Origin: Ahaetulla prasina
Lineage: Eukaryota; Chordata; Lepidosauria; Squamata; Colubridae
NCBI RefSeq assembly: GCF_028640845.1
Contig: NC_080542.1
Location: 135,287,580-135,351,579 of the forward strand
DNA: 64,000 nucleotides
Direction: 5' to 3'
The notes beneath the pieces were generated by a model, which saw only the letters and a list, made by a program, of their open reading frames with translations, ran no database searches and was not told the origin of the DNA. A program made the position numbers and the translations under genes. The stretch's first letter is position 1, and each line of letters opens with the position of its first letter. Positions 47,080-58,892 of this stretch are shown here, one piece after another.

Positions 47080-47245
47080 TGGGGCGACTGGATGGAGCTG
47101 AGTGTTTACTGACTGGATGCCCTTCCTGACACCACATGGAGTTCACAGCAGATATTTTTTTTCTTTGTGATTGGGAAGAAATATCTGCTGCTACCTACGA
47201 TTGAACTCTCAGCCTTCCGAATGGGAGGTGAGTAGCTTATTTGGA
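47080..47245 (-). mobile_element. tRNA-derived SINE remnant
   Basis: Minus strand: CACCTCCCATTCGGAAGG, GAGAGTTCAATCGTAGG (B-box-like), GCAGATATTTC, then GGAAGGGCATCCAGTCAG. Recognised as SINE structure, family not named. Confidence 0.5.
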
Positions 47246-47249
47246 AAGA

Positions 47250-49135
47250 AATACATCTACTTCATATATGTACACACATACAGATATTAGTAAAATTATC
47301 TGAAATTATATTGACATTCAACTTGGCACAGTAAATTTCACTTTGAGAAGTTTGGAGACACAGTGATATGCAAAATATCTTAGAACAGGCACTGTGCTTA
47401 TGATTGAAAATATGTAAGAGTGTATTATAAATCTGTCCTTGAAATAAATGGGGAGGAAAAAAATAACCTTGGCTAGATCATAGCTATAGTGTCTCCATTA
47501 ATTTTCTGCTTCTTCATTTGAAAAGTCAAGGGACATTGCTTGATATATGAGCAGGCCCACCATGATTTTCATTTTAAAAAACATTATGTTCATGTGCAGG
47601 GCATGTTTCATTTGAAAAAGAGTTCTGTGTGTCTCAGAGTATTTGCTTCTGGCATTTCAAACACTGGTGGTTTTTTTTTAAAGGTGGTGGGGGTTTCCAG
47701 ACTATAAAGACAGTGCATCCCAGTATGGCTCTCAATAACTATGTCATTTACTAATTTACACCAATTTCTATGGAGAGTCAGTGGTGGGAGTTGCTCTACC
47801 TACCAAATTATTATTATTCTGAGGCATCTTTGCAAGAGGGGCTTGTTTGGGAACATTACCCTGGAGGAAAAGAGCAACATTTTGTTAGATGAAAGCTTGG
47901 AGTCTCAGCCTAGAGTTATCAGCTGATAAAGATGGCTTTAAAAGTAGCCATTTTCACATCCATCAGATACTATTTTTGTGCAGCTCTGAATGAAAGCAAG
48001 GCCCACATTTCAAAAGGTGAGAAGCCTCATTAAAGCTGCCGTTTCCTCTTCGAAAATACATCTTCGGTTTGTTTATGAGACCTGATTGTTATTGACTTCG
48101 CCCTAGCCAACAAGCATCCTGACCTCCAAGAAGAGCTGTGACGCTCATGTGCAGCACAAGAGATTTGTCTGTCTGTATCCTGTTTGAAACTGGGATGCTG
48201 GCATGCCTTCCAAAACTGCTTTCTTTATCTATTTGTGGCTAACGTTCACTTCTACATCTAGGAAGGTTTAAATTTATTGCAATCAGTTTTCATCCTGAGA
48301 ATGCAGAACATCAGATTAACTGGGGCTACTGCTGAGTTCTGACTCCCTCTTGTGGTGAGAATTGCACCTTTTTCAGAGGAAAAAAATAGAAAAACAGAGG
48401 ATGAATGAAAAGCAGGTTGTTTGAGATCATAGAAGCAGACAGATAGGGAACCATTCCAGTGTCTCTTTGGCATTTTATTGTCTTGTGTATCGATCAGTAA
48501 AGGGCCTTTTAATTGCAGGCTTTTTTTACAAGCTGACATAGCTGCTTCTTTGAAGATGCTTTTTTTATATATATTCTTGTCAATGATACTGATATCAAGC
48601 AGAAAGAAGATCAAACTGTAGGTTATATTAAAAGGTTTTTTTGAATCTCACCTTTTACTTTCTAAAAAGCAGCCATTTGACTCTCCAATGCAGATGATTA
48701 TGGCAAGAGAAGGGATTTAATTCTTTATCTTTCTACTTTCTACACAGTAGGGAGTATGGAGATTTTAGGAAGGAAAAAAAATGCCCCTTTGAGGAATTTT
48801 GGAGGAAGGAACTTCAATGAAAAATGGGGGGGGGGTCAACCTAAATGATCCACTCACACACATTTCTGCAGCTACTTTAATAAATTAATAAATTATTTTA
48901 TTTTAATACAATAAATAGGGAATCGTGTTTGACATAAAATACGGTGTCATCATCGTTCTAAGCCATTGTCTATCTACGGCAGGGTGAAGGTCTCTCTTCC
49001 ACATGTTTCCAAAAATAAGTGTATGTATCCCTTGTTAAACAAGCTTTGGTTTTCAAGATGTTATTAAGCCAGAAGGCACCAGTGTTGTCATTGAACTGCC
49101 ATCAACATTGGTCATGCTTCTTAGGATACTTAGAG
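47250..49135. other. Unique intronic sequence
   Basis: No recognised repeat or gene. Confidence 0.5.
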
Positions 49136-49139
49136 GTGT

Positions 49140-49308
49140 AGTTCAATAACTGTAATAGTAACAGAGTTGGAAGGAACCTTGGAGGTCATCTAGTCCAATC
49201 CCCTGCTCATGCAGGAGACCTGCACTAGGGATTCAAACAGCCGAACTGCCGACCTTTGTGATCGACAAGCTTAGTGCCTTAGCCAGTGAGCCACCTAGTC
49301 AGGCTAAA
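49140..49308 (-). mobile_element. Composite SINE: tRNA-like head with CR1 tail
   Basis: Minus strand: GGTGGCTCACTGGCTAAGG, GGCAGTTCGGCTGTTTGAATC, CCTAGTGCAGG, then CATGAGCAGGGGATTGGAC and CAAGGTTCCTTCCAACTCTG. The head matches the Sauria SINE, but the tail is the CR1 3' UTR seen at 50000, not the BovB end. Confidence 0.7.
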
Positions 49309-49954
49309 TAACATCTGAGAAGCCACAAACTTTCAGTAGAATGTCGCTAAATAAATGTGATGGCTGCCATGTTCTAGGCTTGTTTCTATAACAAAAAGTA
49401 ATCAAGTTGACATCTGCACCTTTAGACCTTTGATGTTGAAGGCTATTAACCAGAGGATTGAAAACTGAGCTGTATGAAAAAAATATATAGATTTTATATA
49501 GATTTGACTAAAAGGCTTTAAGAAAAGTGGTGTGAGGTCATACTAAAAACCATACTAGTCAAGATGCTGTTCCCACACCTTGTGGTCCCAATCTATCCTG
49601 GTCTATGTAAATAAATTTTGGTTGCTGTATTCTTTCATATTTTAGGTTTTTTTACTCAAGTATATCTTCCCCTAACAGCAGCTTTTAATTGAAGGTACTA
49701 ACTTTGTATTTGTCTAGGTGATAAATTTGTATTAACAATATACATATGGAATCTTTGGTGCTCTCTGGTTTTGGTTGTTGTTATAAGACATTTGATTACT
49801 GAATTAGGTAATATTATCAGTGCAAGTAAATCTGGAGTTTGTTCCCTGTTTATCTGTAGTAGCTTGTCCTGTCAGTATTGGTGGGAATTGGTTTTCTCCT
49901 TGGCAGTTTTTTGTTTAAGATATTGTTTTCTGCTTTATGTTTGCTTGATGTATT

Positions 49955-50090
49955 TTTAAGAAGATGTTGGATAACCATTTGTCTGAAGTGGTGTAGGGTT
50001 TCCTGCCTAAGCAGGGGGTTGGACTAGAAGACCTCCAAGGTCACTTCCAACTCTGTTATTCTATTCTGTTCTGTTCTATTCTCACTGTCT
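49955..50090 (+). mobile_element. CR1-type LINE 3' tip
   Basis: GATGTTGGATAACCATTTGTC, GGGGGTTGGACTAGAAGACC and an end in TTCTATTCTG repeats, the CR1-like 3' terminus. Confidence 0.8.
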
Positions 50091-50669
50091 GCATGATACA
50101 CATGTAAAGTCACTGAACACCAACATGCATGTATTTCACAGCAGTGAAGTAGAATGCATGGATGTTTGTGTCACTAGGACTCATAAAGAATAAGAATGCT
50201 AACATGGTTAAACATTTACATGCTTTCTCTTTGGGTATAAAAATGTATCAATTGCAGGGAAATGAACTTGCACACAGAAACAGGTGAAGGCTGACATTAC
50301 AGTCTCTCAAGAAACTCAGAATATATTCTAACAGACCATCTGCAAGGGGAGGAAGTTCTGTTAATCTCAAATGTTTGTTAAATATGAAAGTATATCATCA
50401 TGATGATTTCTATAATGATGCCATTATATAAATTATGCGATTTGCCTCATTTGCATAATGAGAACATCATACAAATTATGATAATTGCAACAGATGTCAT
50501 AAAATTAAGACAAAATTAGCATAAAATGAAGTGCCTTGTCCAGATTTCTTTGAATGGAATGGACATGTTATTTTGAGGAAAGGGATGTTTATAAAATTCA
50601 GTCTACTGCATCCAAAGTCCATTAAATCAGATTTCACTGTGTGCACTACCACCATGCAGTAATTAGCTG

Positions 50670-51015
50670 TTGTGCTTAAGGTAAAAGTAAAAGTTCCCCT
50701 TGCACATATGTGCTAGTCATTCCTGACTCTAGGGGGCAGTGCTCCTCTCCATTTCAAAGCCGAAGAGCCAGTGCTGTCCAAAAACGTCTCCGTGGTCATG
50801 TGGCCGGCATGACTCAACACCAGAGATGCATGGAACATTGTTACCTTCCCACCAAAGTTCGTCCCTATTTTTCTATTTGCATTTTTTATGTGCTTTCAAG
50901 CTACTAGGTTGGCAGATGGGAGCTCATCCCATTATGCAACACTAGGGATTCGAACTGCTGAACTGCCGACCTTTCGATCGATAAGCTCAGCATCTTAGCC
51001 ACTGAGCTAATACAC
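50670..51015 (-). mobile_element. Sauria SINE, nearly full length
   Basis: Minus strand: tRNA-like head with TTAGCTCAGTGGCTAAGATGC near 51000, CGGCAGTTCAGCAGTTCG, then TAGAGTCAGGAATGACTAGC and a CCTTTA-like end near 50690. Confidence 0.82.
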
Positions 51016-51090
51016 ACTAATGTATTTTTACTTATTATTTACAAATATTATTATTTGTCACAGAACACATTCTATAAGTAAGCTGTAGAC

Positions 51091-51137
51091 TATGTATGTA
51101 TGTATGTATGTATGTATGTATGTATGTATGTATGTAT

Positions 51138-51168
<31 letters not shown>
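51091..51168. repeat. (TATG)n-(TTTA)n microsatellite
   Basis: About 12 TATG units then 8 TTTA units. Confidence 0.95.
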
Positions 51169-51169
<1 letters not shown>

Positions 51170-52111
51170 ACAAATTGTGTGGCTCCCCTTCTGAGAAAAA
51201 GTGTGTACATGGATTAAAAACAATTTAATAGCCATAAGACCCAAGGTCACAAATACAATTCCAATTCATAAAAACAACATTAAACTGCAAATCTCACTTA
51301 ACCAGCCATCCTAAAAGCCTCAAGGACAGCCAGTCCAGTTTTTAACAACAGCTGATAGGATCAGAATCTGTTCCCTAGGACATTCACTCTGTCACAAAGA
51401 AACCATAACTCCTGGATCCAACAATCTATTGGAGCATGCCCACCCTGCTAAAATTGATAGAACTGATGGAGTAAGCTAAAACAACGGAAGAGTCCTGTTG
51501 CACCCATGTAACATGCATCATTTGGTTTTGGCCTCTATACGCCAAGAACAAAGTCCAGTTTATCCCAAGCATGCTATTTTATGGTAGCAAAGTTATCTAA
51601 TCTAAGCACTACCTTACAAGCCAAATGCATTTACCTGCATGCCACCAAGATATTGTCATAGTGTGCTCGCAGACAATAAATTCCTTTAATCCAGAAATGA
51701 ACCAGCAACTTAAGGCACAGAAAGGTATAGTTTTGATGTAAACTCAGATTTGGATGTGTTTCTATCCTCTGCTTTATCTCAAATCTTTTATTTCTTACCC
51801 TTTGCATAACATTCTTATTCCAAAACATAATTCGAGGATGAATTGTATGACTGTGTATGTTATGCCCCATTGTTCTGTGGGCTACTCTGTAGCATGAGCA
51901 GTCACAGAGCAAATCTTAACCTAGCCAAGGTTGCAGAAATTCTGCAGCTAAATAATTATTTGCGAGTTTTTGTCTATTATAATCCATTCCTTCTTAGAGA
52001 GATTTTTCTTCAGTGGATTACAACTGGATAGAATGTTATGATATTGTGAAATTCAGAAATATAAAACCATTTGCATTCCAGGTTCCAATCTAAAATAATT
52101 CACCTTTTAGA
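51169..52111. other. Intronic sequence, possibly an old LINE at its start
   Basis: The TTTA tail may belong to a decayed minus-strand LINE over 51169-51560, but no motif confirms it. Confidence 0.4.
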
Positions 52112-52119
52112 GGCTATGT

Positions 52120-52365
52120 CAGGGGTCAGCAACCTTAAACACTCAAAGAGCAGCAAAGGTCCTAACCGGAAGCCCCCGTTCAATTCTGGAGCAGACCGGA
52201 AGTCCGGTTCCCACATCATAATCTCCTCCTAACATGGCATGCTTTTTCCTCTACCTGTCCTAACTAAAAACCCTATCAGTTATGGAGCCAACCAGCAATA
52301 GGGAGCCCCTGCAGAGGGATGAAAGAGCCATATGCAGCTCCAGAGTCACAGGTTGCTGACCCTTG
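52120..52365. mobile_element. hAT (CAGGGGTCAGCAACC family)
   Basis: Ends CAGGGGTCAGCAACCTT and AGGTTGCTGACCCTTG; flanks GGCTATGT and GCCTATAC agree at 5 of 8. Interior matches 31571-31921. Confidence 0.82.
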
Positions 52366-52373
52366 GCCTATAC

Positions 52374-53360
52374 CAATCTATCCGAAGCAGCACAATGGTA
52401 AATTTATAGAAGCTTTTAAAGTCAAAATCATAATGTTCTCAGATTGTTGCATAAATAACTAAATTAAAAAAATAATAATGATGGTGTAATATGGAGAAGG
52501 AAACATGAATATTCATAAGTATCTCTAAAAGGAGGTGTCCTTTTGCAAGGTAAATCTTTTGACTCTGTATGTTGCTTTAATAGAAATTAAAACAATTATG
52601 TTGCTTTATGTTGCTTTAATAGAAATTAAAACAGAATGGTATAGATACCGCCATCAATGCCACAGTATGTGGTCAAATGCTGTCTGGTGATAAATATGGA
52701 ATATTCCCCCAGCTTTTTGCAAAATAGAAAATTGTAATAAACCCAAGTGCATTAATTTATGTCTTCACATTTTGCATTACTTATAGCTGAGTATAAGTAA
52801 AGACATTTCTAGTCTTTGAAGTTACTGCTTTGAAATATCTTCTAGGGAGAAGAGAGAACGAGAGAAAAGTGTGTGTGTGTGTCTGTGTGTGTGTGTACTT
52901 TGTCTACAGCTTTTTTCTGACATTGAGGAAAGGGGAAAACACAATAGAAACTTCATCCAATCTCCATGTTTCAGAAAGCAGCAGGAAACAAGATCCAAAA
53001 TAAATGCTGGCTTCTATAAAGAAGAAAGCAAGGCCCAAAGGCTCATTGTTATTAAAATACGTCAGAAGGCATCTAAGCCTAAAGATGCTGTCCCTGCCTA
53101 TCAGGGTGACCTGCATGAATAAAAGGGGTCATTAAGTAAGCATGAAGTAATGACAGGTTCTCAGGATAAATGCCAATGGCACCAGATTGATCTTCAGGAG
53201 ACAAAGAAAACATTGCCCAGGCAAGCCAAAAAAAAAAAGTGGCTTCCCATCAGCCTCTGACAGAAATTGATCTGAGTAAATTAAGTGCTTAGAGTAATTG
53301 GGGAGAGAGAGAAGGTATTGCTAAGGTTGGAGTGTCCCTGTTTTTTTGTTTATTTGTTTG
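52374..53360. other. Intronic sequence with a short tandem duplication
   Basis: ATGTTGCTTTAATAGAAATT occurs twice about 39 bases apart (52569-52632). A GT-rich run lies at 52869-52898. No gene recognised. Confidence 0.55.
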
Positions 53361-53367
53361 TGAACTT

Positions 53368-53392
53368 TCTTTCTTTCTTCCTTCCTTCCTTC

Positions 53393-53423
<31 letters not shown>
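53368..53423. repeat. (CTTT)n/(CTTC)n microsatellite
   Basis: CTTT and CCTT units, pure pyrimidine on the + strand. Confidence 0.95.
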
Positions 53424-53879
53424 AAATTTAAACAGATAATGCAGGAAATGATAGGTGAGTCAGGACATTTGATGAAAACTAGACAATGGTTTTTTTCATC
53501 CGATAGTGCATGAGACATTTTGCACCCCAAGCCGTGGAAGTATCCTAAAGACAAAAGGTCACCTCGTGGACTGTTTCCCTGCCTTCTACCGTACCACTAG
53601 ATCACTAAGAGCCACTCAGATACCAAAGAAAAGTATGTTCAGCCTGAAAGAAGTAAAATTTTGGCCTTGTGCTAAGTAAGAAAGATCAAATTGTGTATGC
53701 AATTCCAAGGGAATATAATAGTTCTGCACCTTTCCCTTCTCCAAGGCTAAAGGCTATCATTTTGGAACTAGATCCTGGTTGTCTATTTAGATGATGTTTT
53801 CCAGACACGGGAAGTCTTGACCTAAGGAGGCCTACATGAGGCAAAATGGGAGGGGATTACAATTTAACATTATTTAAGC

Positions 53880-54222
53880 CAGGGGTGTCAAACTTGATTT
53901 CATTGAGGGCCACATCAGGATTGTGTTTGACCTCAGGGGGTCAGAGTTGTCGTGGCCACCCCTCACTTGTGTTGGGGGTGCCTGTAGTGGTCCAAGCACT
54001 CTGCTAGCTAAAATGGGCTCCTGAGCTCCATTTTCACCTGTGCCAGCCTCCTGCAACCCTCTGCTAGTGAAAATAGAGCTCGGGCAGCTCTCGTGAGTTC
54101 TGTTTTTGCTGGCAGAGGCACCGCATGCTGGTCCTTCACTGTTTCCAGGGCAGGCCCACAGGCCAGAACTAAGCACCTCACGGGCTGGATCCAGCCCCCG
54201 GGCCCTGAGTTTGACACCCCTG
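53880..54222. mobile_element. hAT with perfect target duplication (CAGGGGTGTCAAAC family)
   Basis: Ends CAGGGGTGTCAAACTTG and TGAGTTTGACACCCCTG; ATTTAAGC is exact on both sides (53872-53879, 54223-54230). Confidence 0.94.
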
Positions 54223-54289
54223 ATTTAAGCCCTACATATCTCTCTGTACTAATTTAAGGAGGGAAGCTAAAAATCTAGCTGAAGGTGGA

Positions 54290-54525
54290 GCTCAAGTGTT
54301 CACCAGATGAGAAGAGAAGAATCATTGGAAAAGGCCCTGATGTTAGGAAAGATTGAAGGCCAAAGGAGAAGAGGGAGGCAGAGGATGAGATGGTTAGGTA
54401 GAGTCATTGACAGAATGAAAATGAATTTGGGAGGCATTGGAGGACAGGGGGCCTAGTGTGCTGTGGTCCTTGGGGTCATGAAGAGTCAGGCATGACTTAG
54501 CAACTTAACAACAATAATAATCTGT
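54290..54525 (+). mobile_element. BovB LINE 3' end
   Basis: GGCAGAGGATGAGATGG, ATTGACAGAATGAAAATG, GTCATGAAGAGTCAGGCATG and CTTAGCAACTTAACAACAA follow the BovB 3' order, ending in an AAT/AAC tail. Heavily 5'-truncated. Confidence 0.85.
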
Positions 54526-54604
54526 ATGTTTCTCCATCTTTAAATTTGCTCTCTCCAACAGGGTTCTGGGTGGACTTGAACATCCCAAAACCAGGGCATC
54601 CAAA

Positions 54605-54830
54605 GGGAACATACAACCAAAGGGAACATTAGGACAGGAACGGTAGACATGCTGGTGATCTTATGCACGCCCCTTATAGACCTCTTAGGAATGGGGTGAG
54701 GTCAATAGTAGATAGACTTTGGTTAAAGCTTTTGGGATTTTGGGAAGAGACCACAGAGTCAGGTAGTGCATTCCAGGTATTAACAACTCTGTTACTGAAG
54801 TCATATTTTCTACAATCATTTTAATTTTAA
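54605..54830 (-). mobile_element. LINE C-terminal fragment (NRVVNTWNALPDSVV)
   Basis: The minus strand from about 54812 to a stop at 54674 reads without a break through RKYDFSNRVVNTWNALPDSV and ends FLRGL. The W-N-x-L-P pattern is that of the C-terminus in CR1-group LINEs. The 3' UTR continues as at 35160. Confidence 0.7.
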
Positions 54831-54869
54831 TTTCTACAATCCTGATCTAGATTTTAAATTGTTCTGTCT

Positions 54870-55890
54870 GTTCTTCCAAAGTTTTAACAAATGTAGGCCA
54901 GTGATTGCACTCTGCACAAATATAGTTAGCTAATTTTGGGCCTGTTCTGTCTATATATCTCCAGGCCTAATTCAGAGCAATTCAGGTAAATTATATCTTT
55001 TTTAAAACAACAGCTGCTTTTGGGACAATTGGTTTGGCTGACCAGACCATTTGTAACTTTCAGGTGGATATCTCAGAGCTTCAGTGGCAGAAACAAATGA
55101 TCAACTTGCTTCTACGTTGAATTGAGTTCATTTATATTTTTACTTATTGCATTAAGGTTTTATCTACGTTCTTCCAGTGGCTAAATTGGTTGCTGTTTTA
55201 ACAGTTTTCTGTCTAGCTTTACACATGCTTACATGAGCGGTGTGCAACTGAAAATGTGGAATCGATAGAAACAAGACATACAACACCTTTATTACAAAGG
55301 TTATTTCATTTGGAAAATAGCTGCTGATGACTGGATGTAATGACCTGGAACATCCTGAAAGTAATTCCTCGCAGCACACTAAAGATGATAATATAATTGG
55401 CCTGACATGGGGAATCCTCAGTGGACTATTGGGAATAACCTTTTTTCTGGAAGAGAATTTTGTGGCTTGCGAAGAGCTAGTAATATATGTACGAAATATT
55501 TTCCCAGTGAAGAGCAGTTCATAATTCATAGCAGGTAGAAAGCACACCAAGTTACAAAGGTCATTTTGATTTTATTACCCAGGAGAAATAGTCAATGCTT
55601 GGTAGATCATTCTCAAGGTCTGTTTTGAGACTAAGGAAATCTGGTAGTATGTGAGTCCCAATGATTTCAGGAGGATTCAGTTCCAAATATTTTTTAAAAA
55701 ATATAAATATAAGGTTTGCTGTAGGTAACGGCATCTTTTTCAAGTCATTTGTGATTCCTTGGAGTTTTGTAGACACATTGATGTTTTGTAGGCAGATAAG
55801 GTGGAACATGACATAGTTGATTCTAGGATGTTTTCCTGAAATATCCTGGTGCTTCCCCATCTGTTGGCAAACAGAAAACTCTAGACTCTA
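54870..55890. other. Unique intronic sequence
   Basis: No recognised repeat or gene; open frames 55164-55550 and 55561-55860 on the minus strand show no motif. Confidence 0.5.
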
Positions 55891-55903
55891 AAACACTCTA
55901 GAA

Positions 55904-56307
55904 CAGGGGTCAGCAATCTGCAGCTCTGGAGCCACATGTGGATCTTTCATCCCTCTGATGCGGCTCTCTGTTGCCGGTTGGTGCCACAATTTTGAGAGGA
56001 GCTTCTGGTTGGGGGGGGGGAAGCACTGCATGCCAGAAGGAGAGACTATGGCAAGGGGCAAGTTTTCTGGTCAGCTCTACAATTGATAGGGCTTTCAGTT
56101 AGCACAGGTATAGGAAAAGATACCATGCTAGGAGGAGACTCTATGGTGGGGGGAACCTACCTTCAGTCAGAGGAGGAAAAAAGATGCCATGCTAGGAAGA
56201 GACTCTATGGTGGGGGAACTGGACTTCCAGTCAGCTCCAGAATTGAATGGTGGGCTTCCAGTTAGGATCTTTGTGGCTCTTTCAGTGTTTAAGGTTGCTG
56301 ATCCCCG
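55904..56307. mobile_element. hAT with perfect target duplication at a CR1 edge
   Basis: Ends CAGGGGTCAGCAATCTG and AAGGTTGCTGATCCCCG; CTCTAGAA is exact on both sides (55896-55903, 56308-56315). Interior (GGAGGAGACTCTATGG repeated) is the reverse of 31571-31921. Confidence 0.93.
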
Positions 56308-56730
56308 CTCTAGAAAGAGTGCAGAGAAGAGCAACAAAGATGATTAGGGATACTGGAGGCTAAAACATATCAAGAACGATTGCAGGGATTTGATAAATCT
56401 AGTTTAATTAAAATAAGGGGTGACATGATAGCAGCATTCCAATATGTGAGGGGCTGCCACAAAGAAGGGATCAACCTATTTCTCAAAGGCAGGACAATAA
56501 GCAATGGATGAAAACTAATCAAGGAGAGAACCAACCAAGAACTAAGGAGGATTTTCCTAACAGTTAGAATAATTAATTGACTTGCCTCCAGAAGTTGTAA
56601 ATGCTCCAACACTTGAGGTTTTTAAGAAGAGATTGGACAACCATTTGTCTGAAATGGAATAACATTTCCTGCCTGAGCAGGACTGACTAGAAGATTCCTT
56701 CCAAATTTGTTATTCTATCATTCTGTTCAG
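56308..56730 (+). mobile_element. CR1-type LINE 3' end
   Basis: GAGTGCAGAGAAGAGCAAC, then frames carrying GDMIAAFQYVRGCHKEG-type sequence, CCTCCAGAAGTTGTAAATGC, and an end at TTATTCTATCATTCTG. Decayed frame. Confidence 0.8.
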
Positions 56731-57826
56731 TACTAGGAAGATGTGATCCTGCTTAGTTTTTGAAATGGCTCTATTTTAATAGGTTCTACTACCCTGTTTG
56801 TTCTAGGAACAAATCCTATTCTTGGCCTGGTCCATATATGAATGGATTCCAAGATCTAACTGGCAGTGGTAATGACAGCAATATTTTCAGGATGTTGGGA
56901 AGCTGCTATTTTATTTTCTCCCAATTCAGTGGACTACCACATATGCTATTATCCAGGGGCCCTATAGGAAACTAAATAGGATTTAAAACCAAGCTGCTCA
57001 AAATGGAGAGTCCAGAATCCAGAATGTACCAATGTTCTTGAGCCTTGAATTGCCATACAATATTACTGGTCTTTTTGCAATAGATTGTCCCCATTTATAA
57101 AATTGCAATGGACATTTCTCTTTATTCATTCCAGTTAAAGTTTTTGGTAAGAATGAAACTCACAGGAATTGGCATCCACTGGCCCTATTGAGAAGTCCTT
57201 TTCTCGTTTATGCTTTTATTTTCTCTGTTCTCATATTATGAGTGCTATGTCTTTCTGTAATGTAGCATCATCTAAACAGAGATTGAAAGCTAATACTTTC
57301 ATCTGCAGACCCAGAATAGTGTATTGCAGTGTATTGCAAATTATGAAGGCCTTTTTGTGCATGGTCTCAGCCCCCTGTCTGCATTCTCTTGTGGAAGTCT
57401 GAAAAACATACATACAGTTTTCTGCTTGCAAAGGATTTTCTCCCAGTAGAAATAAGGCAAAAAGAGATGCAGAAGTAGCTACCCTTTCTCGAGGTGGAGG
57501 ATAGAAAATGTACTCCAGTAGATGTCCCAAATGATTTCAGAATGAGCATGAAGGTCTCTGGTAACAAAGGATCCATAGTCAGCACTTTGCATCTTTAGAT
57601 AACTCATGCCAATCATATCCTGGCTAGCCTAACAATGCTTAACCTGGGTCTCTTCTTATAATTAAATGATGCTTCCAGCCCTTCTATGCTCGTTTTCCAT
57701 GGTGTCTTAAAAAGAAAATGCATTGGATACATGTTGATAGAGTTACTAGATCCCATTATCTGGAACTAATCAGAATATTGCTAATTGTCCTCATCAGTAC
57801 TTAGTGATAAGAAAAACATTATCCAG
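56731..57826. other. Unique intronic sequence
   Basis: No recognised repeat or gene. Confidence 0.5.
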
Positions 57827-57839
57827 TAAAAGGGCACCT

Positions 57840-58465
57840 TTTATATTCAAAATAAGTATCAGATAAAAAAATATCGAATACCATATGAGTAAATTTAGGA
57901 AATATTTTGTATTAGATATATTTTGAAGGAGAGGGGAATTGAGAGTGTGATTATGTGTGGGGTGACTAGAGATTATAATTTAGGAATTATTTTGGATTAT
58001 GATTGTTAGTTTTGATATCCTGCATTTTGTTCTGGGAAGTCGGGGTGGGGGGTGGGGGGTAAGGGGGAGGGGAATTGGGGGGTTGAGGGTAAAGGATAGA
58101 GTGATGGTTAATGTACAGGGATTATTGAAGATGTATAAATATAATTAATGTAGGGTTGGGTCTGCCCAGTTACCATTTTAGAACGATGGGGAGGGAGAAA
58201 AGAGGAGAGAGTAGGAGGTAGGAAAGAGGAGAAGAGGAAGGAAGAGGGGAGAAGAGGGAGAAGGAAGGTGGAGGGTGGAGGGAGGAGAGGATGTAGATAA
58301 GAGAAGGAGACGAAGGTCTGGAAAGTAGAAGAAGGTAGAAGAGGGAAGAGTGTTAAAAACGGGGGTGGTGACTGGGCAAGCCCGACTAATTGTATATAAC
58401 TGTACATTGGATGAGCTGTTTGATATGATTGTAAAAATAAAACTTTTTTATGAAAAAAAATAAAA
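57840..58465 (+). mobile_element. L1-like LINE 3' UTR insertion, 626 bp
   Basis: A 13-base duplication TAAAAGGGCACCT lies exactly on both sides (57827-57839 and 58466-58478). The insert ends in AAAATAAAAC and a broken A tail, and contains a G-rich then purine-rich 3' UTR tract. This combination fits target-primed L1-type integration with 5' truncation. No coding part remains, so the family name rests on structure. Confidence 0.75.
58042..58082 (+). other. G-quadruplex-capable tract
   Basis: At least five runs of four or more G with short loops, within the L1-like 3' UTR. Confidence 0.75.
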
Positions 58466-58506
58466 TAAAAGGGCACCTCTTAAAACTGGAGCCATCATTA
58501 GTGTGC

Positions 58507-58892
58507 AGTACAAGTACTCCTTGACTTACAACCACAATTAAGCCCAATTTTTTTTCTTGCTAAGCAAGATGGTTGTTAAGTGAGTTTTGTCCCATTTTAT
58601 GACCTTTTTTGCCACAGATGTTAAGTTAGTTACCCAGTTATTACGTAATATGGCTTCCCCATTGTTTTGCTGGTCAAAAGGTCACAAAAGGGGATCACAT
58701 GACCCCAGGACACTACAAAACCATTATAAATATGATTTAATTGCCAAGCATCTGAATTTTGATCACGTAACCATGGGGTATGTTGCAATGGTTCCAAGTG
58801 TAAAAAACAGCTGTAGGTTACTTTTTTTCAGTGCCGTTGTAACTTCTAATGGTCACTAAATGAACTGTTACAAGTCAAGGATTACCTGTAGA
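58507..58892. mobile_element. TA-type DNA transposon, well preserved ends
   Basis: CAAGTACTCCTTGACTTACAACC at the left and ACAAGTCAAGGATTACCTG at the right are inverted copies, with TA outside each. No transposase (about 385 bp). Ends of this type with a TA duplication fit the Tc1/mariner-pogo group. Confidence 0.8.
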
